From positions 620,001 to 684,000 of the forward strand of contig JAKCFM010000001.1 in the NCBI GenBank assembly GCA_025041195.1: a stretch of 64,000 bases of DNA, written 5' to 3'. A model generated the notes under the pieces. The model was not told the DNA's origin. It saw only the letters and a list, made by a program, of their open reading frames with translations, and searched no databases. The translations under genes and the position numbers were made by a program. How positions within the stretch are numbered: the first letter of the stretch is position 1; every line of letters starts with the position of its first letter. The DNA comes from Halobacteriales archaeon YIM A00013. GTDB taxonomy: Archaea > Halobacteriota > Halobacteria > Halobacteriales > Haloarculaceae. Of the stretch, positions 54,435 to 63,337 are shown in pieces.

Positions 54435-55193
54435 TCACAGACCAGTCGGATGGCTGATGTACGACGTTTCGAGTCCCCAGCGATCGAACAGCGACTGGAG
54501 CGAGCGGACGCCAAACGTTTCGGTTGCGTAGTGGCCTCCCAGGATCACCGTGAGTCCAGCCTCTCTGGCCTGGTGGTAGGCTTTCTGCTTTCCTTCACCC
54601 GTAATGAGCGCGTCCACGTCGGCGTCGATCGCCTCATCGATCCAGTCCGTTCCCGATCCGGTGACAATCGCCACCCGCTCGATCGTTTCAGGGCCAAAAT
54701 CAAGCGTTTGTACTCTCTCCGAATCAAGTGCGTCGAGTGCAGTACAGAGCCCATCGAGCTCCAGCGGTTGGGGAAGCGTTCCCTGTTGCCCGATCCACTC
54801 CGAGCCGACCCGCCCGAACGGCGACCGGTCGGTGCAGCCAAGCAGATCGGCAACTCCAGCCGCATTGCCGAGTTCCTGGTGGCCATCGAGCGGTTCATGG
54901 GCCGCATAACAGCGGATTTCGTGCTCGATCAACGGCCGAATGCGATCGTACGATCGGCCAGTCAGTCGATCCAGCCCACCCCAGAACAGTCCGTGGTGAA
55001 CACAGAGGAGGTCTGCATCGAGCGAAATTGCCTCATCGATCGTTGCAACGGCCGCATCGACCGCCACGGCAACGTGCTCGATCGATCCAGATTTGGGTCC
55101 AACCTGGAGCCCGTTCGTGCTCGCATCCGTTCCAGCGTAGGCCTCTACGTCTAGCCGTTCGTTCAGCCGAGTAACGAGTTCAGCGCAGTCCAT
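54435..55193 (-). CDS. Nif3-like dinuclear metal-centre protein
   Basis: 252 residues. 'DLLCVHHGLFWGG' and 'GGHYATETFGVRSLQ' provide the His and Glu ligands of the dinuclear centre typical of Nif3/YbgI. These toroidal proteins are often annotated as GTP cyclohydrolase I type 2, without convincing enzyme data. Position between agmatinase and deoxyhypusine synthase (38 and 42 nt gaps) suggests, but does not prove, a link to aIF5A modification. The ATG at 55193 is preferred to an extension to 55217. Confidence 0.87.
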   Translation of the reverse strand: MDCAELVTRLNERLDVEAYAGTDASTNGLQVGPKSGSIEHVAVAVDAAVATIDEAISLDADLLCVHHGLFWGGLDRLTGRSYDRIRPLIEHEIRCYAAHEPLDGHQELGNAAGVADLLGCTDRSPFGRVGSEWIGQQGTLPQPLELDGLCTALDALDSERVQTLDFGPETIERVAIVTGSGTDWIDEAIDADVDALITGEGKQKAYHQAREAGLTVILGGHYATETFGVRSLQSLFDRWGLETSYISHPTGL

Positions 55194-55231
55194 GGTTACC
55201 GCTCGGTCGCCGGCCACAAATCCGATGGGGA

Positions 55232-56038
55232 TCAGCTCGTGGCGTGAGTTGTGACGAACGATCGGAGAAGTTTCGCACCCAGCGTCGCCGCCTGTCCGTC
55301 ATCTCGGTCATTAACCTCAACGACATCGAAGCCGACGGCCGCTGGAGCGAGTGTTCTGACCACACGGTCCAACTGCGTGCTCGTCAGACCGAACGGCTCC
55401 ATCGTGCCGGTTCCCGGCGCAACCGATGGGTCTGCGGCGTCGATGTCCACGCTCAGATAGACGGATTCGTCGTCGAACGAGATCGATTCACAGAACGCCT
55501 CAACACCATCTGGGTCGATCACCGTGAGATCGTCGTCTTCGGCACGCTCCCACTCCGATTTCGAGCCGCTTCGCGCCCCGATGATGTAGGCTTCGCTGGC
55601 GGTGGTGAGTGCGTGATGGGTGACGGTCGCGTGGCTCAGCGGGTTGCCGTCGTATGACGCTCGGAGATCGAGATGCGCATCACAGGCGACGAAAACGTCC
55701 GGTTCGGTCGCTCGGACACCGGCAATCGTCACCGTGTGTTCTCCACCGATCAGCAGCGGGATGGCCTGACTCTCCCGAACGTCTGTGAGTTCTCCCTCAA
55801 GAAACGAGAGATACTCTTGCGCGTCATCCCAGGCGTGGAGATCACCGGCGTCGTGGACCGAACACGCCGTGAATCGAACGTCACAGTGGTGGTCGTAATC
55901 CTCAAACGACCGTGCGAACTGACGGAGCTGAGCCGGTCCAAATCGAGTCCCCGGTTGAAATGTGGTTGAAACGTCGAGCGGTGCGCCAACGATCACGTAC
56001 GCTCCGTCCGTCCGGTCGGCTGTTGCGCCGGGAAACAT
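55232..56038 (-). CDS. speB: Agmatinase-like ureohydrolase
   Basis: 268 residues. Manganese-binding motifs 'GGEHTVT', 'ACDAHLDLRASYDGN' and 'SVDIDAADPSVAPGTG' are in order, with 'SHATVTHHAL'. Ureohydrolases cleave guanidino compounds; true agmatinase yields putrescine. In Haloferax the homologue next to aIF5A is essential, which has been explained by a guanidino-bearing intermediate on aIF5A that it must cleave. The gene is 39 nt downstream of aIF5A on the same strand. Confidence 0.9.
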   Translation of the reverse strand: MFPGATADRTDGAYVIVGAPLDVSTTFQPGTRFGPAQLRQFARSFEDYDHHCDVRFTACSVHDAGDLHAWDDAQEYLSFLEGELTDVRESQAIPLLIGGEHTVTIAGVRATEPDVFVACDAHLDLRASYDGNPLSHATVTHHALTTASEAYIIGARSGSKSEWERAEDDDLTVIDPDGVEAFCESISFDDESVYLSVDIDAADPSVAPGTGTMEPFGLTSTQLDRVVRTLAPAAVGFDVVEVNDRDDGQAATLGAKLLRSFVTTHATS

Positions 56039-56077
56039 ACGTAGAACCGAGTAGACGACGTGGCCTAAAGCCTCCGC

Positions 56078-56452
56078 TCACACGACTTTGGTTTGCTCTT
56101 CGTGCTGGAGATACTCGATTTCGTCATCGGGCGTTGGATCCATTCCGTCTGGAATACGCATCGTAAACGTCTCGTACGTTTCGAGATCCATTACCTGCAT
56201 ATCATTACCGTTGACCGAGATAACTTGTCCCTGCTTCCGATCGATGATTGGTACCCACACCTTCGCGTCGACCGGCTGCGTGAAGTTTCGCTTTCGCTCA
56301 TCGAAGACGCCCTTCCCCTCGACACGAGCTTTGGCGCTGCCGTGTTTGCCTGGCTTTGCCGTACTGTACGAATTGATGACACATGGAATGTCCTCAATCA
56401 TCACGTAGCTTCCTTCCTGAAGGTCACGAACTTCCGTTTGTTGTTTCGCCAT
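56078..56452 (-). CDS. eif5A: Translation initiation factor aIF5A
   Basis: 124 residues. The modified loop '[15 protein letters not shown]' places the deoxyhypusine Lys at residue 36. An N-terminal SH3-like half and a C-terminal OB half are both complete. The factor relieves ribosome stalling at difficult sequences. It lies in a co-directional run with its predicted modification enzymes, which favours coordinated expression. No special operator is visible. Confidence 0.96.
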   Translation of the reverse strand: MAKQQTEVRDLQEGSYVMIEDIPCVINSYSTAKPGKHGSAKARVEGKGVFDERKRNFTQPVDAKVWVPIIDRKQGQVISVNGNDMQVMDLETYETFTMRIPDGMDPTPDDEIEYLQHEEQTKVV

Positions 56453-56503
56453 ATCGCGTATATCAGGTGTGCTGGTATAAACGGTTTGGAACCACTGAGC
56501 CCC

Positions 56504-57571
56504 TCAGGTGTGACGTTCCAGGAATTCATCCAGGCGGTCGAGACCGCGCTCAAGTTCGGCCGTAGGGAGGCCAAAGCCGATCCGAAATCGGTCGGAAACG
56601 CCGAACGCGTCCCCAGGTGCGAGCACGACACTTTCTTCGGTGACCAGTCGTTCACAGAACGATCGTCCGGTTGCAAAGCCGTCTGGAACGGTTACGAAGC
56701 CGTTGACGCCAACCGGCTCGTGCCATGATAGGCCGTGTGATTCGAGAAGGGCCGCCGTTCGCTTCTGATTTGTACGGGCGAGCGATCGATTTTCCGCAAG
56801 AATCGATTGCTCTTGTGCGATTGCCTGTTTGGCGACGTGTTGGCTGATCGATGCGGGGGAGATGGTGGTGTAATCCTTCCAGTTCCAGGCCGCCTCGATC
56901 ACCTCTGGGGGGCCAGCCAGCCACCCAAATCGGAGGCCACTGAGGCCGTAGGCCTTTGTCAGGCTGGTGGTTGAGATGCCGTACGCACCGAAGCTCGCGA
57001 CCGGATCGATTGGTTCGTCGGCGAGTAACCGATACACCTCATCACAGAGGAGATACGCACCCTGATCGGCTGCGATCTCGTAGATCGCTTCGATCGTCTG
57101 TTGGGGATGGTAGCGACCGGTTGGATTGTTGGGGTTGTTGACGACGACCAGTGATGTGTCCGGTTCCATTGCGTCAGCGACGGCGGCCGGATCGAGCGTC
57201 CACTCTGGCGGTGACAGCTCGACGGTCGTGACAGTCGCTAGCGATTCGGGAATCGCGCGGAGCGACTGGTACGTTGGTGTCACCACCACGACGTGATCGT
57301 TGGCGTTCACCAGCGAGAGAAACGCCAGCAGGTTGGCCTCCTGCGTACCTGAGGTGAACAGCACCTCGTCCTTTGGTCGGTTGTATCGCTCGCCGATCGT
57401 GGCGCGAAACTCCGGATCGCCGTTGGTGGGGATCACATAGCCCAGCCGGCCAGGATCGAGATCGAAGCGGTCTGCGTGTAGACTCCGAATGCCACTCTCT
57501 GCGAGCATGATGTCCGCCTCGTGCTCGTGTTGTGCGAACCACCGCTCTAGCGAAAACGGGGAAATTTCCAT
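56504..57571 (-). CDS. PLP-dependent class I/II aminotransferase
   Basis: 355 residues. 'FTSGTQEANLLAFLSL', 'NNPNNPTGRY' (Asn/Asp binding), 'YLLCDEVYRL' (Asp to PLP nitrogen) and the Schiff-base Lys in 'TTSLTKAYGLSGLRFGW' are clear, with a closing Arg in 'RFRIGFGLP' for the substrate carboxylate. Substrate unknown; aspartate/aromatic or capreomycidine-like enzymes share this shape. It is the first gene of the co-directional row leading to aIF5A (51 nt). Confidence 0.88.
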   Translation of the reverse strand: MEISPFSLERWFAQHEHEADIMLAESGIRSLHADRFDLDPGRLGYVIPTNGDPEFRATIGERYNRPKDEVLFTSGTQEANLLAFLSLVNANDHVVVVTPTYQSLRAIPESLATVTTVELSPPEWTLDPAAVADAMEPDTSLVVVNNPNNPTGRYHPQQTIEAIYEIAADQGAYLLCDEVYRLLADEPIDPVASFGAYGISTTSLTKAYGLSGLRFGWLAGPPEVIEAAWNWKDYTTISPASISQHVAKQAIAQEQSILAENRSLARTNQKRTAALLESHGLSWHEPVGVNGFVTVPDGFATGRSFCERLVTEESVVLAPGDAFGVSDRFRIGFGLPTAELERGLDRLDEFLERHT

Positions 57572-57755
57572 AGTCGAACGTTATCTGGAAGCAAAAAAAG
57601 CGGTCCGCTTGGGGCGAGTGTCGGTAGAAATCAAACAATCTCCATCCTATGATGACAGCAGTGACCGTTGTCGGCGTGTTTCTCACTGTCGGACTATAGT
57701 ACGGTAAATCGACGAGGTCGCCGATATGATCTTTATCTGTAAAATGTTTCGCCAC

Positions 57756-59420
57756 TCACTCCAGCTCATCCTCTCGCTGTCGCATACTCTGCCGTGTGAA
57801 CTGTGGCGTGGTGCGAATTCCTCTCTGTTTCCGGAACGATCGGACGAGCAGTCCGGCAAGACTCAGCCCACTGACAAGCCCAATCACGGTCGCCCACAGC
57901 AGCCCTGCCAGATAGAACTGGACTGTCCCGAGGATCGCCACCGCGAGCAACAGCCCGACCACTAGCCGCTTTGCGAGCAGATCGAGCAGCCCATCGGGAT
58001 CGTCGAGTTGGGCCTGCACAATGAGATGCTCACGGTCGATTCGGTCGAGCGCATCCTCCAGCTTTGGTGGAATTCGAACCGATGCTCGCGTTGCCCGTTC
58101 GATCTCATCCACTCGATCTTCGACGAACTGTTTGGCAGTTGCCTCCAGATAGCCGTGCTCGCGGAGAAACTCCGTCGCAACGGCGATAAAATCGAAATCG
58201 GGATCAAGCGTGACACAGACGCCTTCGACGACGGTGGCAACACGCAACACCAGTGCGAGGTTCGACGGGAGGCGCAGTGGAAACTCATAAATCGTGTTTT
58301 CGACCTGGCTGATGATCTGGTTGACGCGATACTGCTCAATGTCCTCTCCCCGGGCGTCCGCGATCGCGAGCTCCATCACGTTGGCCATCACCGCGCGATC
58401 GGCCGTCGGCGAAAGCGTTCCCATGGCGATCAACGCGTCGAGAATGCCGTCGATGTCCTGATTGGCGATCGCCATATAGAACTCGACGATTCGATCCTGG
58501 GTGAACGAATCCACCCGACCACTCATTCCGAAATCGTAGAGGACGAGCGTTCCATCGTCTTTGACCGCGAGATTGCCCGGATGCGGATCGGCGTGGAACA
58601 CGCCGTGGGTGACGATCATCTCGAAATACGCCTTCTGAAGGGTCTTTGCCAGCGCCGTTCGGTCGATCCCGAGTGCGTCCACGTCGTCAATCTCCGTGAT
58701 CTTTGTTCCGCCAACGTACTCCATCGTGAGCACGCGTTCTCCCGATCGCTCCTCGATCACGCGAGGAATTCGAATCCGATCGAACGAGTCGAGATTCGAA
58801 CGAATCTCCCGTAACATGGTGGCTTCGCGCTCGTAATCCATCTCTTGGCGAATCACCGTCGCAAACTCACCAGCCAGCGTCTCGACCGAAAACGCCTGTG
58901 CGTCATCGATGAACGGGACCAGCAACGGCACCGAAAACTGAATCACTCGAAGATCCGCTTCGACCAGCGCCTCGATCTCCGGTCGCCGAACTTTCACCGC
59001 AACCGTCTCGCCTTCGAACTCGGCCGTGTACACCTGCCCGAGACTCGCCCCGCTGATCGAATCGGTATCGAACGAATCGAACGCGGACTCGATTGGCCCG
59101 AGTTCGTCGGTGACAACGGACTGTGCGTCTTCCCACGGAGCGGGAGGCACTCGATCCTGCAGCGCTGAGAGCGCTTCAATATACTCCGGCGGCAGAATGT
59201 CCGGTCTCGTCGAGAGTAACTGTCCGAGCTTGATGAACGTGGGCCCGAGTGTCAACAGCGATTCTCGAAGCCGCGTTGCGCGCCCACGCCGCGTGGCGGA
59301 CGACACCGATCGTGAGCGCCCAAACAACAGAAACCGACGTCTGTCACGGGCAATTGCGAGCATGAGCGGCAAGAATTGCCAGAGCACGACAACAAACCGT
59401 TGATACGCCCGAACCGTCAC
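57756..59420 (-). CDS. ABC1/UbiB-family atypical kinase
   Basis: 554 residues. 'TFIKLGQLLSTRPDILP' (KxGQ), 'GASLGQVYTAEFEGE' (Ala-rich loop), 'AVKVRRPE', 'HADPHPGNLAV' and 'LYDFGMSG' (DFG) define the family. Two C-terminal membrane helices ('VGLLLAVAILGTVQFYL', 'VIGLVSGLSLAGLLV') anchor it. UbiB relatives support quinone metabolism, probably as ATPases. The ATG at 59420 lies 12 nt after the Hsp20-like gene, so they form one unit. Confidence 0.92.
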   Translation of the reverse strand: MTVRAYQRFVVVLWQFLPLMLAIARDRRRFLLFGRSRSVSSATRRGRATRLRESLLTLGPTFIKLGQLLSTRPDILPPEYIEALSALQDRVPPAPWEDAQSVVTDELGPIESAFDSFDTDSISGASLGQVYTAEFEGETVAVKVRRPEIEALVEADLRVIQFSVPLLVPFIDDAQAFSVETLAGEFATVIRQEMDYEREATMLREIRSNLDSFDRIRIPRVIEERSGERVLTMEYVGGTKITEIDDVDALGIDRTALAKTLQKAYFEMIVTHGVFHADPHPGNLAVKDDGTLVLYDFGMSGRVDSFTQDRIVEFYMAIANQDIDGILDALIAMGTLSPTADRAVMANVMELAIADARGEDIEQYRVNQIISQVENTIYEFPLRLPSNLALVLRVATVVEGVCVTLDPDFDFIAVATEFLREHGYLEATAKQFVEDRVDEIERATRASVRIPPKLEDALDRIDREHLIVQAQLDDPDGLLDLLAKRLVVGLLLAVAILGTVQFYLAGLLWATVIGLVSGLSLAGLLVRSFRKQRGIRTTPQFTRQSMRQREDELE

Positions 59421-59432
59421 TGTTCGCTCACC

Positions 59433-59792
59433 TCACGGCTCCGTGACTGGAATCCGAACGCCCGGATCGGCGATCGACAGCTCGACGACGAGCACACCGT
59501 TCTCGACCGTTGCTGTTGGCTCCTCGGCAAACGCCCAGTCACCTGGAAGCGGAACCGACACGTCGGTGTACATCGACCGCTCGTCTCGGAGCAGTCGAAA
59601 TCCATCGGGAGTGGGCTTCTCACACTGCGCCTCAACGTGAAGGTGCCCATCATCGATCCACAGATCGGTCGTCTCCGCGCTCGCTCCTGGAAGATCGAAG
59701 ACGAGCGCGTAGCCCGTCTCGGTTTCGGAGATGTCGATACACACCGAGTCAGGAACGGCCGCGTGATCCAGTAGCTCGTTCAGGGCAGCCAT
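59433..59792 (-). CDS. Hsp20/alpha-crystallin-like small protein
   Basis: 119 residues. Strands 'GYALVFDLPGASAETTDLWI' and 'VENGVLVVELSI' mimic the alpha-crystallin core (A-x-x-x-n-G-v-L), though the C-terminal I-x-I is weak ('VRIPVTEP'). Chaperone activity is possible but unproven; similar haloarchaeal proteins are listed as DUF7127-like, as I recall. It precedes the ABC1 kinase by 12 nt. Confidence 0.75.
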   Translation of the reverse strand: MAALNELLDHAAVPDSVCIDISETETGYALVFDLPGASAETTDLWIDDGHLHVEAQCEKPTPDGFRLLRDERSMYTDVSVPLPGDWAFAEEPTATVENGVLVVELSIADPGVRIPVTEP

Positions 59793-59914
59793 GATCGATT
59801 TTACCGGGGCAGGGGCGAAAAAACTCCCGGAACGACCACTCGTGCGGCCCGGGAACCGTCGTCAGCGAAGGACCATCGCTGTTCAGTCAGTCGGGGTATG
59901 GCTGTGGACGACAG

Positions 59915-60124
59915 CTATACCGGCGGTATCGTGCCAGAGATGTTTTGCAGTCCATGGGCAATTGTCGTCGAAACGCCGTACTGTCCCTCGACAAGCTCGT
60001 TGTTGTCGCTCTGACCGAGAACGAACGGCGTCTCGACCGCGATACGAGGAGTTGATTGTCGTGCTACAATTTCGTCTACAGTGCCGATCGCGGCTACCGA
60101 CATACTCGAATAAAACTGCGTCAT
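59915..60124 (-). CDS. Small protein, unknown, with plausible promoter
   Basis: 69 residues, neutral composition. A TATA-like element (plus-strand AAATATAATT at 60145-60154) sits 20-30 nt before the ATG, which supports expression of a leaderless message. No family or motif is visible. It may be a real small gene or a remnant. Confidence 0.35.
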   Translation of the reverse strand: MTQFYSSMSVAAIGTVDEIVARQSTPRIAVETPFVLGQSDNNELVEGQYGVSTTIAHGLQNISGTIPPV

Positions 60125-60203
60125 ACCAATTGATAAGCGTTCCGAAATATAATTAGTTTATCACGTATTTATGCAATTTGAATGTGTTTATGGAATAGCT
60201 TGA

Positions 60204-60917
60204 TCACACGATCTCGGTGCCAGTGTAGGCCACCGCACCAAACGTCAGGCCGGCAGCGACACTTGAGAGAACGGTGACTGACAGGAACCCACCCAGGGAG
60301 ACCGCAGCACTGGCAGCCTCTGACAGCTGTACCGTAACGAGCGAAAACATTGCAGTCAGGAATAAAAATTGGCCAAGCGCACAGGCAACAGCACTGGTCA
60401 AAAGCACGCCTCTGACGGCGTCTGGTTTGTAGGTCACGACAATAACGAACGCGATCATTCCAGCAATCAGTACCCCGAGTGTTGGGAACACAGTGCCGCT
60501 GATGAGTGAGACCCAGGCCCCGAGGAGATGCCCTCCCACACCATTTTCACCTGCAATCGCCGCGCCAGTCACCAACCCGTTCGTTACTCCGGCAATAAGT
60601 CCAATACAGATGTACGTGAGCAAAATCGTTCGTGACGTCGTCCCGCTCAGAGAGTCTTCCCGGATCCTGTCAGTTGCCGATTTCAGCGGCTCAACTGCGG
60701 CCCGTATCGTCGAAACGATCCGGTCAAGATCTGGCCCTTCCGATCTGTCGTCTCCTGACCGCTTGGACGGTGTTCGGAGGTGGTCTCTTCGTGAGTGAGA
60801 ATCATCCCTATCGGGATTGGGTTTGGTCTCTTCCTCACGCGAAGCTCCAGGTGCTGGCTCACTCTCAAACCATGAGTCATCAGGCGTCGAATCAGTCGAT
60901 CGTCTATTATTAGGCAT
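60204..60917 (-). CDS. Membrane protein with acidic N-terminal tail
   Basis: 237 residues. The first 90 are hydrophilic and low-complexity, then four or five helices fill the rest. 'GLIAGVTNGLVTGAAIAG' and 'GGFLSVTVLSSVAAGLTFG' are Gly-rich. TATA-like CTATATAAG near 60938-60946 lies about 27 nt before the ATG (leaderless). No transporter or enzyme signature. Function unknown. Confidence 0.6.
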   Translation of the reverse strand: MPNNRRSTDSTPDDSWFESEPAPGASREEETKPNPDRDDSHSRRDHLRTPSKRSGDDRSEGPDLDRIVSTIRAAVEPLKSATDRIREDSLSGTTSRTILLTYICIGLIAGVTNGLVTGAAIAGENGVGGHLLGAWVSLISGTVFPTLGVLIAGMIAFVIVVTYKPDAVRGVLLTSAVACALGQFLFLTAMFSLVTVQLSEAASAAVSLGGFLSVTVLSSVAAGLTFGAVAYTGTEIV

Positions 60918-61154
60918 GAGAACAATTCAATATTCTAACTATATAAGTCATCCATATTTGTGATTCGTTATCGTGCATCGATCGGTGGACTCGGTTCTCG
61001 AACTGTATTTTCGATTGAGTGTAGTCGTCTGGTGGAAATTGGCGTCGGTTTTGTGAATGGCCTGTCACCGATGAAGATTGGCAATAGCGGTGCCAAAACA
61101 GCAATCTTTGCCATCGTTCCCTGTCATCCGGGGGATGGGTCAAACACTCGTGTG

Positions 61155-61186
61155 ATAGTTGAGTAGTATTACGTGGGATACTATCA
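61155..61186. promoter_or_regulatory. Nested inverted repeats before the PadR gene
   Basis: TAGTAT (61165-61170) with ATACTA (61179-61184), 8-nt spacer, is perfect. GATAGT (61155-61160) with ACTATC (61181-61186) overlaps it. They lie 13-44 nt before the ATG at 61199, so binding of the encoded regulator (autoregulation) is likely. Confidence 0.5.
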
Positions 61187-61198
61187 TCGGTGTATAGT

Positions 61199-61561
61199 AT
61201 GTCGGCGATTGCGTCGGATGAGAGCGATACGGGAATCGCACACGAACTGACCGCCTTCCAGCAGCAGATCCTGGCGATCCTCTCAGAAGAGGCTCGATAC
61301 GGGCTCGCAATCAAGCGGGAGCTAGAAGAGTACTACGGCTCGGACGTCAATCACGGCCGTTTGTACCCTAATCTGGACGATCTGGTCGAGATGGGTCTGG
61401 TCGAAAAGAGCGCACTCGATAAGCGAACGAACGAGTATGCCCTGACGGACGCCGGACACGATGCCATCGTTAACCGGCTCTCGTGGGTGTTCTCACGATT
61501 TGCCACCACCGAAAGTCGCGCTCAAGAGATCATCGATCTCGTCGATCAAGTGCAGGAGTAA
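61199..61561 (+). CDS. PadR-family transcription regulator
   Basis: 120 residues. The winged helix spans about 20-90: 'LTAFQQQILAILSEEARYG', 'NHGRLYPNLDDLVEMGLVEK' and 'YALTDAGHDAI' are classic PadR-type. A C-terminal helix likely dimerises. The ATG at 61199 is preferred over a GTG at 61190. Inverted repeats upstream suggest autorepression. It precedes the Hsp70-like gene by 181 nt, and might regulate it. Confidence 0.87.
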   Translation: MSAIASDESDTGIAHELTAFQQQILAILSEEARYGLAIKRELEEYYGSDVNHGRLYPNLDDLVEMGLVEKSALDKRTNEYALTDAGHDAIVNRLSWVFSRFATTESRAQEIIDLVDQVQE

Positions 61562-61742
61562 TCTGCACGCTACCGTCGAAATCGTTTTTTCGGACGATTG
61601 GACCCACACTGTTTTTCGGAACCACTGGATGCTCAGATTTTGGCTGCCTCACCATACAGTATATATCACGCCGATCTATATTAGCCTAATAGATGACTTT
61701 CGCTAAAGAATTTGGTGTCAGAATCGCCGAGGTGGTTTCGGT

Positions 61743-63326
61743 GTGACGATAGTTGGCATCGACTTTGGGACGACCAACAGCGCTGTCACAACACCGACGG
61801 GGACAGACGTAACGATCGTTCCGAACGAACGGGGTGAGCGATTGACGCCATCGGTTGTCGCCATCGATCGAAAGCAGGCTGTTGTGGGGGCAACTGCCCG
61901 CAATCAGTCGGTACAGCATCCTGACCGGACGGTGTTTTCGGTGAAGGATTATATGGGAACGAACGAGGAGATTCTCGTTGGTGAACAGCCGAATGCGAGC
62001 GCTTTCGTCCCCGAAGAGCTGGCCGGAATGATTCTCAGAAAGCTCCGTCAGGATGCAGAATCAGCGCTCGATCAGTCTATCAATCGGGCGGTGCTCACCG
62101 TGCCAGCGTACTTCAACGACCGGCAACGGCAGGCCACAAAACACGCTGGTGAGATTGCGGGGTTATCGGTCGAACGCGTGCTCAACGAACCGACTGCTGC
62201 GTGTCTCGCCTATGGACTCCGGACGGGAGCCGATCGGTTGATACTGGTGTATGATCTCGGCGGCGGGACGTTCGACAGTTCGCTAATAGAAATGGGTGAC
62301 GGCGTGTTCGAGGTTATCGCAACGAACGGCGATACCTCGCTCGGTGGTGATGACTGGGATGCGCGAATCGTCGACTGGCTAGAGGAACCGCTCCGCGAGG
62401 AGTATGGCTGTGAGCTCACGGACCCGGTGTCCATTGAGCGGGCATTCGATGCCTCCCGGACGGCCAAACACGAGTTAACGTCCCGGAAAAAAACGACGAT
62501 CAGACTGCCGTTTCTCGAACTCGATACCGAGACGGTCGACATCGAACGAACGTTGACTCAGTCAACGTTCGAATCGATCACGCGAGATCTCACCGAGGAG
62601 ACGATCCAACTCTGTGAGCAGTTGCTCGCGGAAAGTCCGTACACAAAATCATCGATCGATGAGGTGTTGCTCGTTGGAGGATCGACGCGGATGAAGCAGG
62701 TGCGTTCGCGCGTTGCAACGGCGTTCGACAGTGAGCCCTCAACGCAGATCAATCCTGACGAAGCGGTTGCCCTGGGTGCTGGTGTACAGGCCGCAATCCT
62801 TGATGATACCCTCCCAGTTCCGAGCGAGGACACAGATAGCGAGTTGGATACCATCAGTGCCAGCTCTGTGGGTGGAGATCTCGAACTCAGGAATCCCGAC
62901 GATATCGTCGTTCTCACGGTAACGCCACAGTCGGTGGGGACGACGGTTATGACTGATTTACAGACGAAAGCAACTGAGTACAGCGTCCTCATTCCGCGCA
63001 ATACGCCCGTGCCCGCACACGAAACTGGACTGTACACCACGGTGGCTGACAATCAGCGCTACGTTCGAATTGAGGTGTTACAGGGTGATGGTCCGCTTGC
63101 GGAGAACGAACTCCTTGATGCGTTTGATCTCGGCCCGTTGCCGCCGCGGCCAGCCGGCGACCCGGATCTTGCGGTAGAGTTTACGATCGATCAGGACGGC
63201 CTGTTACAGGTTCGGGCCACAGACATGGACAATGAAATCGAGTCTGGAGTCACGATTGAGTCGGTGTTTGGCCGTACTGCCGACGAAATCCAGGCGATGG
63301 CGACCAATCTTCCGGAGGTGCGCTAA
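61743..63326 (+). CDS. Hsp70/DnaK-like chaperone lacking the lid
   Basis: 527 residues. The nucleotide domain is intact: 'GIDFGTTNSAV' (phosphate 1), 'YDLGGGTFDSSLIEM' (phosphate 2), 'LLVGGSTRMKQV' (adenosine). The substrate-binding beta domain ends at about 510 and the alpha-helical lid is missing (DnaK is about 630). 'TVPAYFNDRQRQATKHAGEIA' is present in split form. The start is the GTG at 61743, the second of two overlapping GTGs. The J protein follows 11 nt after, so they probably form a dedicated pair. Confidence 0.85.
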   Translation: MTIVGIDFGTTNSAVTTPTGTDVTIVPNERGERLTPSVVAIDRKQAVVGATARNQSVQHPDRTVFSVKDYMGTNEEILVGEQPNASAFVPEELAGMILRKLRQDAESALDQSINRAVLTVPAYFNDRQRQATKHAGEIAGLSVERVLNEPTAACLAYGLRTGADRLILVYDLGGGTFDSSLIEMGDGVFEVIATNGDTSLGGDDWDARIVDWLEEPLREEYGCELTDPVSIERAFDASRTAKHELTSRKKTTIRLPFLELDTETVDIERTLTQSTFESITRDLTEETIQLCEQLLAESPYTKSSIDEVLLVGGSTRMKQVRSRVATAFDSEPSTQINPDEAVALGAGVQAAILDDTLPVPSEDTDSELDTISASSVGGDLELRNPDDIVVLTVTPQSVGTTVMTDLQTKATEYSVLIPRNTPVPAHETGLYTTVADNQRYVRIEVLQGDGPLAENELLDAFDLGPLPPRPAGDPDLAVEFTIDQDGLLQVRATDMDNEIESGVTIESVFGRTADEIQAMATNLPEVR

Positions 63327-63337
63327 CCACACGGCGA

